Below are positions 10,577-20,112 of a stretch of 64,000 nt of DNA, piece after piece. This DNA comes from Caldibacillus thermoamylovorans (GTDB lineage: Bacteria > Bacillota > Bacilli > Bacillales > Caldibacillaceae): positions 19,365 through 83,364 of the forward strand of contig NZ_CCRF01000083.1 in the NCBI RefSeq assembly GCF_000751775.1, read 5' to 3'. The stretch's first letter is position 1. Each line of letters opens with the position of its first letter. The position numbers were made by a program, and so were the translations under genes. The notes below the pieces were generated by a model. That model was given only the letters and a program-made list of their open reading frames with translations, did not search any database and was not told the DNA's origin.

Positions 10577-11608
10577 TCATTTCGTAAACATTGGTATTTC
10601 TTCATGTTTCCAAGGTTCCTGCCCGTCCTTTTCCGGATGTTCTAACAAGAGCTTCTTCCATGCTTTTTCTGCTAAGTTCATTTTCCCCATCTTATAGGCG
10701 GCATAGGCAAACCAATAAAAAAAGATACCCTCAACTTCATTGCCATCATGTAAAATTTTCTTGAGCCAATGATAGCCAAGTTCATATTGTTCTAAAATTA
10801 ACAAAGTAACACCTAATTTATAACGATGATCAACAGAAATGGGATAAACTTTTTTTAATATATCTAATAACGGCTTTACATTCTTTCCTTTATAAAAATC
10901 AAGTACCGACAGATTACATAGTGCATGTAAGTTTCCCGGGTTTTCTTCCAGCACTTGTTGGAGTATCTCAACAGACTCTTTGGATTTTCCTTGGTAAAAA
11001 TAGGCCAATGCCAGATTGTTATACGCAGGCCAAAAATTTGGGTACTCACGAATCATTTGTTCTAATAATGGAACTGCTCCATCAAAATCACCGTCTTCCA
11101 TTAATTTTCGCGAATGTTCCTGTTTTTCAATCAGTTCATCTTCATACTCCATATGATTTTCTGTCAAACAAGTCGTTTTTATTTCATCTGCTTCAAGAGA
11201 TATGATTTCCAATAATTCCTGTGCATCACTTGTATATTCCCCATTTGGAGCTGATTTCAAATATTGTTTGACATGTTTCTTTGCTTCCATATAATTACCA
11301 ATATAGGCATAATTATTTGCTAAAAAGTAGTGACATTCAACCATGTATGGATCGATTTCACTTAGGACTTTCAGTAAAATTTTATTAGAAGAATCATATT
11401 CACCCATTTCAGTTAAAACAATGGCAAGTTGACAAGCAATAATTGGCTCAGTTGGTTCAAATTTCCAAGCACGAGCCAAATACTTTTTTGCCTTTACCAA
11501 ATCATTCCTTTCAAATGCTGCAATTCCCTTTGAAAAGAAAAATTCCCCTGAAGGATTGAACATTAAAATATTACCATCAATATGATTATTGCTTACATTT
11601 TTACTCAC
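10577..11608 (-). CDS. yvcD: TPR-repeat protein YvcD-like
   Basis: Cytosolic tetratricopeptide-repeat protein (343 aa) with several 34-residue helical pairs, for example PAYNNLALAYFYQGKSKESV and the repeats around it. No enzymatic motif is visible; such proteins mediate protein contacts. The start is set at GTG 11608 because GGAGG lies 7 nt upstream; the longer frame to 11689 would include that site and a hydrophobic stretch that is probably not translated. It lies upstream of trxB as in B. subtilis. Function unknown. Confidence 0.85.
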   Translation of the reverse strand: MSKNVSNNHIDGNILMFNPSGEFFFSKGIAAFERNDLVKAKKYLARAWKFEPTEPIIACQLAIVLTEMGEYDSSNKILLKVLSEIDPYMVECHYFLANNYAYIGNYMEAKKHVKQYLKSAPNGEYTSDAQELLEIISLEADEIKTTCLTENHMEYEDELIEKQEHSRKLMEDGDFDGAVPLLEQMIREYPNFWPAYNNLALAYFYQGKSKESVEILQQVLEENPGNLHALCNLSVLDFYKGKNVKPLLDILKKVYPISVDHRYKLGVTLLILEQYELGYHWLKKILHDGNEVEGIFFYWFAYAAYKMGKMNLAEKAWKKLLLEHPEKDGQEPWKHEEIPMFTK

Positions 11609-11764
11609 AAAACATCCTCCAAAAATCATGATGTATTTATATAATGATGTAATAAAGCAGTAGAGAAGCACACAGCCGAAAAGTATCATTTTCTTCGTGC
11701 TCGGAAAAAGCCACTACCGGAAGATTCTTCGTCCCGCATTCAACATCACTTTAATTTTAAAAAC

Positions 11765-12301
11765 TTATTTATTTAGAGGATCGGTCAAGCGGTCATGGTT
11801 TCTTCTTTTTTCCATCTCTTCTTTTGTATAAATAACCTGCATCGGGTTTCCGCCGACAAACGAACCCGGAGGAACATTACGGTTCACAAGTGTCCCTGCA
11901 GAAACCGTTGCCCGGTCACCAATTTCTACCCCCGGCAGTATCGTTGAATTTGCACCGATCATGACCTCATCCCCAATTCGAACCTCTCCTACCCGATATT
12001 CATCAATCAAATATTCATGTGCCAAAATCGTCGTATGATATCCAATAATCGTATTTTTACCAACATTAATTTTTTCCGGAAACATTATATCCGGCATGAC
12101 CATAAACGCAAAAGCCGTATGATCGCCCACCTTCATTTTTAAAAACTTACGGTACATCCAAACTTTCCAGGACATGAACGGTGTATAACGAGCAATCAAA
12201 ATAACGATGACGTTTTTAAATACCTTCCAAAAAGACACGGTTTTATATATTTGCCATAATGAATTGGCTCCTTGAATCGGGTAACGGGTCGTTTTCCGCA
12301 T
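11765..12301 (-). CDS. yvoF: Hexapeptide-repeat acyltransferase YvoF
   Basis: Left-handed beta-helix acyltransferase of the maltose/galactoside O-acetyltransferase type (178 aa). Hexapeptide repeats are clear (IGDEVMIGANSTILPGVEIG, then GDRATVSAGTLV) and a C-terminal GGNPMQVI ends the domain. The substrate is unknown, possibly a cell-envelope sugar. The gene is 3 bp downstream of ppaX, so it belongs to the hprK-lgt-yvoD-ppaX-yvoF unit. Confidence 0.88.
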   Translation of the reverse strand: MRKTTRYPIQGANSLWQIYKTVSFWKVFKNVIVILIARYTPFMSWKVWMYRKFLKMKVGDHTAFAFMVMPDIMFPEKINVGKNTIIGYHTTILAHEYLIDEYRVGEVRIGDEVMIGANSTILPGVEIGDRATVSAGTLVNRNVPPGSFVGGNPMQVIYTKEEMEKRRNHDRLTDPLNK

Positions 12302-12304
12302 AAA

Positions 12305-12952
12305 TTATTTCACTCCAACAATAGCCAATAAGTCACGCATATCATGAATTAAAAAATCCGGATTATACTTTTTTAAGTAGTCTGTCCCTTGAATGGTCCA
12401 AGCAACTCCAACGGATCCTGTGCCGGAATTTTTCGCCCCCAATATATCATGGTAAGAATCGCCGACCATCAACGTGCTTTCCGGTTTTGCCCCTAACAAG
12501 TGCATCGCTTTATTTAACGGTTCCGGATCCGGTTTTGCTTTCTCTACTTCATCCAATGTGATCACTACAGGAAAATATGGAGTTAAGTTGGTTTTATCCA
12601 ACGCTTTAAAAACCATCTCTCGTACTTTCGTAGAAACAACACCGAGCTTATATCCTTGTTTGGAAAGCGTATCGATTGTCTCGAGAACCCCCGGAAACTC
12701 ACGAACAAGTTTATCATGATGTTTTTTATTAAACGTTCGATAGTAATGGATCATTTCTTCCGCTTTATCCGGTGCAACTGATGAAAAAGATTCATATAAA
12801 GTTGGTCCAATAAATTTGTAACAGTCTTCCCTCTTCAATTCATCGAATCCAAATTGATGAAAAGTATAAAGAAATGATTGCAAAATAAGTTCATATGTGT
12901 TAACTAAAGTCCCGTCTAAATCAAATAAAATCGTATCAATATTTTGTTTCAT
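12305..12952 (-). CDS. ppaX: Pyrophosphatase PpaX
   Basis: HAD-superfamily phosphatase that hydrolyses inorganic pyrophosphate produced when HPr kinase/phosphorylase dephosphorylates P-Ser-HPr. HAD motif I is DLDGTLVNT, with the nucleophile Asp near residue 11; motif III lysine is in EKAKPDPEPL and motif IV is GDSYHDILGAKNSG. 215 aa, as in B. subtilis. It overlaps yvoD by 17 bp and shares an operon with hprK, which supports the role. Confidence 0.94.
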   Translation of the reverse strand: MKQNIDTILFDLDGTLVNTYELILQSFLYTFHQFGFDELKREDCYKFIGPTLYESFSSVAPDKAEEMIHYYRTFNKKHHDKLVREFPGVLETIDTLSKQGYKLGVVSTKVREMVFKALDKTNLTPYFPVVITLDEVEKAKPDPEPLNKAMHLLGAKPESTLMVGDSYHDILGAKNSGTGSVGVAWTIQGTDYLKKYNPDFLIHDMRDLLAIVGVK

Positions 12953-13889
12953 AAGAGATTCCCTTTCTTTTTGCTGCTAGTTCCATCCGATTCCAGATCC
13001 TGCTGACAATAAGTGTTAAAGCAATTGCCGTACATAAACGAATTATAAATAAAGGAAAAACCGGGATACCTAATGGAACAAAAATCAATGTATCTTCAAC
13101 GACAGCATGGCACGCAACGAGAAAAATAAATGCCAATGTCGCATCTTTTTTGCTGACACCATCCTCTTTCACCGCTTGCAATAATACACCTGCCCCATAG
13201 GCTAAACCGAAAATTAAGCCGGCCGTCAAAACCAATGCCGTGTTTTCATTCATCCCTAATCCACGGGTAACGGGAGCCATCCATCCGGTAAATACATCCA
13301 ACCATTTTAAATCTTTAAGAATTTGAATGCCGATCATCAATGGAATTACAATCATCGCCAATTGAAGAGTACCTAATACGGCTTTTTGCAAGCCAGCAAG
13401 AAAAATAGCCGCCATACCAACCGGTGCTGTTTCATTTGCTGTTATTAAACCATATTGGGCCATTTCACTCCCGCCCGGCCAAACCAAATTGATAATAAAG
13501 GCTGCAACCAATGCTAAACCGATCCGAACAGATAAAACGACCCAGAGTTTAACACCGGATTTTAATGCTACACTTGTTTCAATTAGTAAATTATGGGAAA
13601 AACTAAGCATAACTGCGATAATAAATACTTCTTTAACAGTAAGGTCAAGTGTTAAAATCCCGCCAATTGCCGCATATAAGTTTAATAGATTACCCAGTAC
13701 AAGAGGGATGGCCGCCTCACCCGACAAACCGAAAACGGACATAAATGGTGCCAACTTGTCAAATAACCACGGAAGTGCAGGAGTGTATTGAAGCAAGGAA
13801 ACGACTAAGGTTACCGGGAAAATTACTTTTCCCAATGACCAAGTGGTGTGTAACCCATTCATAATCCCTTGCTTTACCGAATTTAACAA
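12936..13889 (-). CDS. yvoD: Membrane protein YvoD, nucleoside-recognition (GATE) domain
   Basis: Polytopic membrane protein (317 aa) with about eight hydrophobic segments and two GATE/nucleoside-recognition-like halves, related to the spore maturation proteins SpmA/SpmB. Transport substrate unknown. It sits between lgt and ppaX, as in B. subtilis; the overlap with ppaX suggests coupled translation. Confidence 0.85.
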   Translation of the reverse strand: MLNSVKQGIMNGLHTTWSLGKVIFPVTLVVSLLQYTPALPWLFDKLAPFMSVFGLSGEAAIPLVLGNLLNLYAAIGGILTLDLTVKEVFIIAVMLSFSHNLLIETSVALKSGVKLWVVLSVRIGLALVAAFIINLVWPGGSEMAQYGLITANETAPVGMAAIFLAGLQKAVLGTLQLAMIVIPLMIGIQILKDLKWLDVFTGWMAPVTRGLGMNENTALVLTAGLIFGLAYGAGVLLQAVKEDGVSKKDATLAFIFLVACHAVVEDTLIFVPLGIPVFPLFIIRLCTAIALTLIVSRIWNRMELAAKRKGISYETKY

Positions 13890-13930
13890 GATACTACTCC
13901 CCCTTTATCGGATTGACCATGAAAATGATT

Positions 13931-14740
13931 TTAATCTAAATAATGCGGAATATTATGTTTCGTCCTTCTAAAAATAATTAAGGCAAGTGAAATAATGATA
14001 ACGGCAGCAGAAACGAGCTGAGCTACTCGTATATCTGTATCGAAAAAATATAAACTGTCGGTTCGAAGCCCTTCAATGAAATAGCGACCGATTGAATACC
14101 AAATTCCGTAAGCTAAAAAGATTTCTCCCTGTTTCAAATTAACTCTTCTTAATAGAAGTAAAAGTATAAAACCAAGCAAACTCCAGAGCGATTCATATAA
14201 AAAGGTTGGATGATAATAGGAACCGTTTATATACATTTGATTAATGATAAAATCAGGTAAGTGCAAGCCTTCCAAAAATTCGCGAGTAACCGGTCCCCCA
14301 TGGGCTTCTTGGTTCATAAAATTCCCCCACCGGCCAATCGCTTGAGCAATGATAATACTTGGTGCGGCAATATCAGCTAATTTCCAAAAAGAGATATTTC
14401 GTTTCCGGCAAAAAACGACAGCGGTAACGATCGCCCCAATTAGGGCACCATGGATGGCAATTCCGCCTTCCCAAATGGCAATTATTTTCCCCGGATTAAC
14501 CGAATAATAGTCCCATTCGAAAAGAACATAATAAATTCTGGCACAAATAATGGAAATCGGAATGGCCCAAAGTAAAAGATCAGCGAAAATTTCATCCGGA
14601 AGACCTCGTCTCTTTCCTTCACGAGTTGCTAATATATAAGCAATTACAATACCTAAAGCAATAATTATCCCGTACCATCGAATTGATAAAGGGCCAAGTT
14701 CCAAGGCCACCGGATTTAAGGGCTGAACATGATAAAGCAT
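13931..14740 (-). CDS. lgt: Prolipoprotein diacylglyceryl transferase Lgt
   Basis: Membrane enzyme that transfers diacylglycerol from phosphatidylglycerol to the lipobox Cys of prolipoproteins. It carries the signature [14 protein letters not shown] and the essential HGALIG segment, in seven hydrophobic spans. Start at ATG 14740 (269 aa, as in B. subtilis) because AAGGAG lies 8 nt upstream; the frame is open to 14767. It follows hprK in the operon. Confidence 0.96.
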   Translation of the reverse strand: MLYHVQPLNPVALELGPLSIRWYGIIIALGIVIAYILATREGKRRGLPDEIFADLLLWAIPISIICARIYYVLFEWDYYSVNPGKIIAIWEGGIAIHGALIGAIVTAVVFCRKRNISFWKLADIAAPSIIIAQAIGRWGNFMNQEAHGGPVTREFLEGLHLPDFIINQMYINGSYYHPTFLYESLWSLLGFILLLLLRRVNLKQGEIFLAYGIWYSIGRYFIEGLRTDSLYFFDTDIRVAQLVSAAVIIISLALIIFRRTKHNIPHYLD

Positions 14741-14890
14741 CTCAACAACTCCTTCTATACGTTTCAAAAAGAAACAGTTTGACGAGAGAGAACTTCCCTG
14801 TCATTTCACTAATTGTAACAAACAACAATCAGTTTTAAAATTATTTCTGATTAAAATAAAGAGCACTGCGTACAGAATTGAACAGGTATG

Positions 14891-15823
14891 TTAATCTTCA
14901 TGTTCATGATCTTTAATCGTTTCTTGGAGCCTTTGAGTGAATTGCTTTGCTGCATTGACACCCATTTTTTTCAAACGAAAGTTCATGGCCGCCACTTCGA
15001 TAATAACAGCCAAGTTTCTTCCGGGACGAACCGGGATGGTTAATTTCGGAATTTCGACATCAAAAATTTTCATTTTATCTTCATCGAGTCCCAACCGGTC
15101 ATAACGTTTATTTTGATCCCAGTTTTCTAAATGGATGCACATCGTTATTCTCTTATAGGATCGAACAGCTCCGGCACCAAATAAAGTCATGACATCAATG
15201 ATACCGAGTCCGCGAATTTCAAGAAGATGTTCTATGAGTGGGGGTGAATTTCCTACTAGCGATTCTTGATCTTCTTGGCGTATTTCCACACAATCGTCTG
15301 CAACAAGCCGATGCCCCCGTTTCACAAGTTCCAAAGCTGTTTCACTTTTACCAACTCCACTTTGACCGGTAATAAGAACACCAACGCCGTATACATCAAC
15401 CAACACACCATGAATAGCAATTGTCGGAGCAAGCGCAATTTCCAAATAATTTGTTAATCGGCTGACTAATTGTGTCGTTTTCAAATTTGAACGCATAACC
15501 GGTACTGCTTCTTGCTCGGAAGCCTCAATTAATTCTTCTGGGATTTCCAGCCCACGTGTAATAATAATCCCCGGGGTGACATCGGTACAAAGCCGCTGCA
15601 TCCGGACGATGCGATCTTCCTCATTTAGCATGGAAAAAAATGTCAATTCAGTTCTTCCTAATAACTGCAAACGATCTTCCGGATAATAATCAAAAAATCC
15701 GGCCATTTCAAGTCCAGGACGGGAAATATCACTTGTCGTTACTGGACGATTGATGCCCTCTTCCCCACTGATCAATTCTAATTTAAATTTATTTAAAATA
15801 TCCTTGATGGTCACTTTTGACAT
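14891..15823 (-). CDS. hprK: HPr kinase/phosphorylase HprK
   Basis: Bifunctional enzyme that phosphorylates HPr and Crh on Ser46 with ATP or PPi and removes the phosphate by phosphorolysis. Walker [10 protein letters not shown] is near residue 154, and the family signature [18 protein letters not shown] and C-terminal [14 protein letters not shown] are present. 310 aa, identical to the B. subtilis length. First gene of hprK-lgt-yvoD-ppaX-yvoF. Its target Crh is encoded at 5.1-5.4 kb. Confidence 0.97.
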   Translation of the reverse strand: MSKVTIKDILNKFKLELISGEEGINRPVTTSDISRPGLEMAGFFDYYPEDRLQLLGRTELTFFSMLNEEDRIVRMQRLCTDVTPGIIITRGLEIPEELIEASEQEAVPVMRSNLKTTQLVSRLTNYLEIALAPTIAIHGVLVDVYGVGVLITGQSGVGKSETALELVKRGHRLVADDCVEIRQEDQESLVGNSPPLIEHLLEIRGLGIIDVMTLFGAGAVRSYKRITMCIHLENWDQNKRYDRLGLDEDKMKIFDVEIPKLTIPVRPGRNLAVIIEVAAMNFRLKKMGVNAAKQFTQRLQETIKDHEHED

Positions 15824-15942
15824 GTATGAACTCCCTCACTTAGGCTTCAATTTGTCTATTACTTAACTCTTTGTATGTTCCATTTTACCATGTTTTTTCC
15901 TGAAACCAAAGAACCCGAAACAAAAACGTTATAAGTACAAAA

Positions 15943-15988
15943 TTAAAAAACTCCCTCTCAACTTTATTAAATAATAAAAAGTTGAGAG
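15943..15988 (-). terminator. Terminator after yvlB-like gene
   Basis: 11-bp perfect stem (15955-15965 with 15978-15988), 12-nt AT loop, then GGAG and six T on the minus strand. It separates the yvlB-like gene from hprK. Confidence 0.85.
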
Positions 15989-16011
15989 AAGAGTTGTTTT
16001 AGCCAATTCTT

Positions 16012-17139
16012 TTAATACGGTTGAACAGTAACCGAACCCGTTTTCGATTCTGCAAATAAATACATTTTATTTTGTAATTCTGCTGTTGTATCAAACTTGA
16101 TGACTTTTTGAATCATTTCCTTTTTCTCGTCAATTTTATATAGATTGGATAAATCAACCTGAACATTGCCAAAATTGGATTTAACCTCTCCGCTTACCGG
16201 TAAATCATTAGCGATTCTTACATGGATACTGCCTGCCCCACTTGATAACTTAACCGATTGCGGTGCCGGTTTACTAATCCGAACAGAAATTGAACCGCTT
16301 ATTGTTTCTGCATCGATTTTTTGATAGGAACCGTCAATCGTCACCTTACCGTTCATTGTTTCCGTTTCCGCATCATCTATTTTACATTGAGTCAAGTTTA
16401 TCGTTCCATTCACAGTTTCAAGATCTGCCTTTTCTGCTTCACAACTTTCTAATCGGATGCCTCCATTGGACGTTTGAAAATTAATTTTTTTCCCTTTAAC
16501 GCCTTCCCCGCTAATCGTGCCGTTAAACAGTTTAATCGCAACTTTGTTATAAACGCTTTGTGGTAAGAAAACTTTTGTGTCAACCTTCATGAATTTCTCT
16601 TTAGCTAAAAAAGCAAGGGCTTCTTGATCTACACGAAACTCAATATTTTCTAAAAATCGCTCTTTCCCGTGTACAGGATCTTCCTCGCGATACACTTTCC
16701 CTTCACATTCCACACGGACGTCGGAATGATCCCATACAATCAGCTGTACAGAACCATTTGGAATTTCAATAAACACATCTTTAAACTTGTTTTCATTTTG
16801 TTGAAATACGTGTGAAACATTGACCGAATGATGGAAATCCAAGTCCATTTCCTTTATTTTCTTCATTGCTCTTTCAAACAAATTGGTCAGTGTATCTTTT
16901 GCTTCCTTGGCAAATGTTGATGTTTTTGTAGAACTTGACTGATGAAAAGTCTCCTTCTCATTTTGTTCATGACTGGATTTGTATGCTTCAATTTTTGATA
17001 ATTCTTCAGCCATTTTCGCTTTTTTTTCTTCTTTTAGTGACTCCATGTTTTCGAGTTCTTCCAACAATTTTTCCGCTTCTTCAATACTCACTTGGCCTGT
17101 CTTCACCATTTCTAAAATTTTCTTCCGTTCTTCCTTCAT
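16012..17139 (-). CDS. yvlB: DUF4097 beta-helix protein, YvlB-like
   Basis: 375-aa protein. An N-terminal SHOCT-like helical segment (ERKKILEMVKTGQVSIEEAEKL) is followed by a charged linker and a long DUF4097 domain of repeated short beta strands (GTISGEGVKG, NGGIRLESCEAEK, NGTINLTQC, NGKVTIDGSY). B. subtilis YvlB has the same order and neighbours hprK. It is induced there by envelope stress; the molecular function is unknown. Start at ATG 17139 preceded by AAAGGA; a longer frame reaches 17169. Confidence 0.85.
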   Translation of the reverse strand: MKEERKKILEMVKTGQVSIEEAEKLLEELENMESLKEEKKAKMAEELSKIEAYKSSHEQNEKETFHQSSSTKTSTFAKEAKDTLTNLFERAMKKIKEMDLDFHHSVNVSHVFQQNENKFKDVFIEIPNGSVQLIVWDHSDVRVECEGKVYREEDPVHGKERFLENIEFRVDQEALAFLAKEKFMKVDTKVFLPQSVYNKVAIKLFNGTISGEGVKGKKINFQTSNGGIRLESCEAEKADLETVNGTINLTQCKIDDAETETMNGKVTIDGSYQKIDAETISGSISVRISKPAPQSVKLSSGAGSIHVRIANDLPVSGEVKSNFGNVQVDLSNLYKIDEKKEMIQKVIKFDTTAELQNKMYLFAESKTGSVTVQPY

Positions 17140-17358
17140 ATTTTTCACGTCCTTTACAAAATCTCTCATTTATTTATACTTTTTACGTAATTCAAACCGA
17201 AAAGTTTCATGGAAATAGCTTATGTTGTTTAAAATTCTTTTATCATGTAGTGTTTTTTAAAGCAAAGGGACAGTCTGTAAAATTCGCTAGAGAGAGGAAA
17301 ATTCTTTTGTTTAAATCAGTTCCATTAAAAAAACAATTTTTTTCGATTAAATTTCCTC

Positions 17359-17389
17359 TTGAACCTACAGTTACGTTAGGCTTTATAGT
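17359..17389 (+). promoter_or_regulatory. MerR-type promoter with 19-bp spacer
   Basis: TTGAAC (17359-17364), a 19-bp spacer holding the near-palindrome CCTACAGTTACGTTAGG, then TATAGT (17384-17389). An over-long 19-bp spacer centred on a palindrome is the hallmark of promoters activated by MerR-family regulators. It lies 42 bp before a truncated MerR-like reading frame and 220 bp before yknW. Confidence 0.7.
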
Positions 17390-17430
17390 AAGAATAGAGC
17401 TTTAATACGTATCTAAATGGAGGATTGGAA

Positions 17431-17536
17431 ATGGAAAAAATTTTTTTGAATTGAAGAAATTGCTGATAAAACAGCTGTATCAATCAGATCGCTGCACGAT
17501 TATGGCAATATCAAGTTATTAGTACCTTTAAAATAA
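17431..17536 (+). pseudogene. Remnant of a MerR-family regulator
   Basis: After GGAGG and ATG 17431, the frame is broken within 24 bp. The next frame reads EEIADKTAVSIRSLHDYGNI then KLLVPLK and a stop. This matches the N-terminal winged helix of MerR proteins (AxxxGVSxRTLHYYDxIGLL pattern) but ends after about 35 residues. The effector domain is missing. The promoter upstream is MerR-type, so this was probably an autoregulated gene, now dead. Confidence 0.65.
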
Positions 17537-17541
17537 ATCAT

Positions 17542-17573
17542 ACGGGTTTGAAACCTTTTTTCTTCAAATCCGT
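17542..17573. repeat. Hairpin upstream of yknW
   Basis: ACGGGTTTGAA (17542-17552) pairs with TTCAAATCCGT (17563-17573), one G-T wobble, 10-nt loop. No T run follows, so it is not a standard terminator; it may be an mRNA leader structure. Confidence 0.5.
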
Positions 17574-17611
17574 AAAAATTAGAGTAAACCATAAAGAAGG
17601 GATGGATTGTT

Positions 17612-18247
17612 GTGGAAGAAAGATTAGAAGCAAATGAAATTGAAAAGAAGAGTCCAAGTCTATGGGGGATTCTTTGGAGTCCAAGCGAACATTTTGCCAG
17701 AATAAAAGAAAAACCGAAAATCTGGGGACCATTGTTAATGATTATTCTTGTGTTTAGCATTGGAATGATCATTGTTACAACCAATACCGAGTCAGGAAAT
17801 GAAGGTTTACCGGAAGAGTTAGCCCCATTTTTAGTAATCGGTTCTATTATTGCCGGTGTGATTGTACCTATTGTAACTGCGTTTATTGGTACGCTTGTTT
17901 ATTTGTTGATTGCAAGGTTAGCACGTTCGAATGTATCGTTCCGCCAGCTGTTTTCAATGAATGTATATTTATTGATCCTAACTGCTTTAGGCATGATTGT
18001 AAACGGAATTGGCATGGTCATTACCGGGTCGTCAACTACTACGTTCACTAGTCTTACTACATTGATCCCCGCTGATGGTGCACTAAAGGCAGTATTTGAT
18101 AATATTGAAGTTTTTTCCATTTGGAGTGTCATATTATCGGCAATTGGATTACAGAAGGTGGCATCTTTTTCCAAAGAATTAGCATGGGGTGTTTCCATCG
18201 GTTTTTACATGTTATCGATCTTTTTCTCCATGATCGGATGGGCCTAA
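17612..18247 (+). CDS. yknW: Yip1-domain membrane protein YknW
   Basis: 211-aa membrane protein with an N-terminal cytosolic segment (SLWGILWSPSEHFARIKEKP) and about five hydrophobic spans, the Yip1-domain layout of YknW. In B. subtilis YknW assembles with YknXYZ to protect cells from the SDP cannibalism toxin. GTG 17612 start follows AAGGGATGG. First gene of yknWXYZ. Confidence 0.88.
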   Translation: MEERLEANEIEKKSPSLWGILWSPSEHFARIKEKPKIWGPLLMIILVFSIGMIIVTTNTESGNEGLPEELAPFLVIGSIIAGVIVPIVTAFIGTLVYLLIARLARSNVSFRQLFSMNVYLLILTALGMIVNGIGMVITGSSTTTFTSLTTLIPADGALKAVFDNIEVFSIWSVILSAIGLQKVASFSKELAWGVSIGFYMLSIFFSMIGWA

Positions 18248-18307
18248 GAAGTAATATCTGAATCGGTCATTGTTTCTATTCTATAAGTAAGTGAAAGGTG
18301 TATATTG

Positions 18308-19417
18308 ATGAAAAATAAAAAACTATGGATAACCATTGGAATTATCGCCATTATTGTAACCTTGTTTTCTTTTAATCTAATAAAAGCTTCCGGTAATAAT
18401 ATTGAAGTTGAAGTTGCTTCCGTTAAGGAGGAAAAATTATCCGAAAATGTTATCTCACAAGGAACATTAAAACTGGCAAACGAACAGTCGATTTACTATG
18501 ATGCAACGAAAGGAAAGATTGCAGATATCTCAGTAAAAGTTGGTGACGATGTTCAAGCAGGAACCCCGCTTTTCACCTATAAAAGTGACCAGCTTTTAAT
18601 GGAACAAAAACAAAATGAGTTGCAAATCCAGTCGGTCAATTTACAAATTGAAGATACACAAAAACAGCTAAAGGAAATAGATAAACTTTTAAAAGACAAT
18701 AAAGATGATGAAACATTAAAGAAAGAACGTGATCAAGTAAATCTTCAGTTGGAACAAGCAAAACTTGAATTAAAGCAAGCTCAATTACAAAAAGACAATA
18801 TTAACCAACAGTTAGCCGATTTGAAAGTTGTAAGTGATATTGCCGGTAAAATCATTGAGATAAATGAGGATGCCCAGTTTAAAACAAATTCGGAAATCCC
18901 CGAACCGATTATGAAAATTGGTTCAATTGGTCAGTTTATCGTTGTTGGCTCAGTTTCAGAATATGATGCGCTGAAAATTAATGAAGGACAAGCGGTTAAA
19001 CTAACTGCGGACACAGTTCCTGATAAGACATGGTCAGGGAAAGTGAAAAGTATTTCATATTTACCCGAAGAGTCGACCGGTTTACAAGATTCAGGTGCAC
19101 AAAGCGGCGTTCAATATACGATCGAAATTGAAGTAACCGATCAAAATATTGAGTTAAAGCCCGGGTTTCAAATGATTATTGAAATCACCGCCAATGAATA
19201 CACGGCTAAAACTCTCCCATTAACTGCTGTTAAACAAGACGGGGAAAAAAGTTATGTTTTCATTGTTAAAAATGGAAAAGCTGTAAGAAAAGAAGTAAAA
19301 GTTGGCAACGCCTCACTCGAATCCATTGAAATTAAAGATGGGGTTACCAAGAAAGATAAAGTCATTAAAGACCCGTCCGATGACATTCAAGATGGCATGG
19401 AAGTGATTGTAAAATGA
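18308..19417 (+). CDS. yknX: HlyD-like periplasmic-adaptor homologue YknX
   Basis: 369-aa membrane-fusion protein: one N-terminal membrane anchor (LWITIGIIAIIVTLFSFNLI), a biotinyl-lipoyl-like half (GKIADISVKVGDDVQAGTPL), a coiled-coil rich in Gln/Lys (about residues 100-175) and a beta-barrel. Works as adaptor of the YknYZ ABC complex on the outer face of the membrane. ATG 18308 is chosen over the adjacent TTG codon. It overlaps yknY by 4 bp. Confidence 0.92.
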   Translation: MKNKKLWITIGIIAIIVTLFSFNLIKASGNNIEVEVASVKEEKLSENVISQGTLKLANEQSIYYDATKGKIADISVKVGDDVQAGTPLFTYKSDQLLMEQKQNELQIQSVNLQIEDTQKQLKEIDKLLKDNKDDETLKKERDQVNLQLEQAKLELKQAQLQKDNINQQLADLKVVSDIAGKIIEINEDAQFKTNSEIPEPIMKIGSIGQFIVVGSVSEYDALKINEGQAVKLTADTVPDKTWSGKVKSISYLPEESTGLQDSGAQSGVQYTIEIEVTDQNIELKPGFQMIIEITANEYTAKTLPLTAVKQDGEKSYVFIVKNGKAVRKEVKVGNASLESIEIKDGVTKKDKVIKDPSDDIQDGMEVIVK

Positions 19418-20112
19418 TCCAATTGGCTTCTATTAAAAAAAGTTATTCACTAGGGAATGAAGATGTTCTTGTTCTAAACGGAATTGATTTAAAGATTAAT
19501 AGAGGAGAATTTATCTCAATTATGGGCCCGTCCGGTTCCGGAAAATCCACTTTAATGAATATTATTGGATTTCTCGATCGACCGACTGAGGGTACATATT
19601 TTTTAAACGGGAAAGAGGTTTTGCAGTATAAAGAGCATGAACTGGCAAAAATTCGCAACCGGGCGATTGGCTTTGTCTTTCAACAATTTAATTTGTTACC
19701 GCGATTAAATGCGTTGAAAAATGTTGAACTTCCGATGATTTATGCCGGAGTTAAAAAGAAAGAGCGGGAAGAACGAGCAAAAGAAGCTTTAGAGAAAGTT
19801 GGACTCGGGGATCGGATGTTACACTTACCCAATGAGCTGTCAGGTGGCCAAAAACAACGGGTGGCAATTGCCAGAGCCATTGTCAATAAACCCGATCTGA
19901 TCCTGGCTGATGAACCGACCGGTGCTCTCGATACAAAAACAAGCGAACAGATTATGGAGCTATTTACTATGTTAAATAAAGAAGACGGGACTACCGTAAT
20001 TGTTGTTACGCACGAAGAAGAAGTGGCCAGCTATGCCAATCGTTTAATCTTATTACGTGACGGGTACATCGTTCAAGATATTGATCAAGAAAATAGAGGA
20101 GAGATCCTATGA
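19414..20112 (+). CDS. yknY: ABC transporter ATPase YknY
   Basis: 232-aa MacB-type ATPase. Walker [10 protein letters not shown] loop [12 protein letters not shown], signature [14 protein letters not shown], Walker B ILADEPTG and switch His (VVTHEEE) are all present. It overlaps yknX and yknZ by 4 bp each, so translation is coupled. It powers conformational change of YknZ. Confidence 0.95.
   Translation: MIQLASIKKSYSLGNEDVLVLNGIDLKINRGEFISIMGPSGSGKSTLMNIIGFLDRPTEGTYFLNGKEVLQYKEHELAKIRNRAIGFVFQQFNLLPRLNALKNVELPMIYAGVKKKEREERAKEALEKVGLGDRMLHLPNELSGGQKQRVAIARAIVNKPDLILADEPTGALDTKTSEQIMELFTMLNKEDGTTVIVVTHEEEVASYANRLILLRDGYIVQDIDQENRGEIL

Noticed and set aside
17500..17784. 94-codon minus-strand frame over yknW start
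   Set aside because: Antisense shadow of yknW with no start signal.
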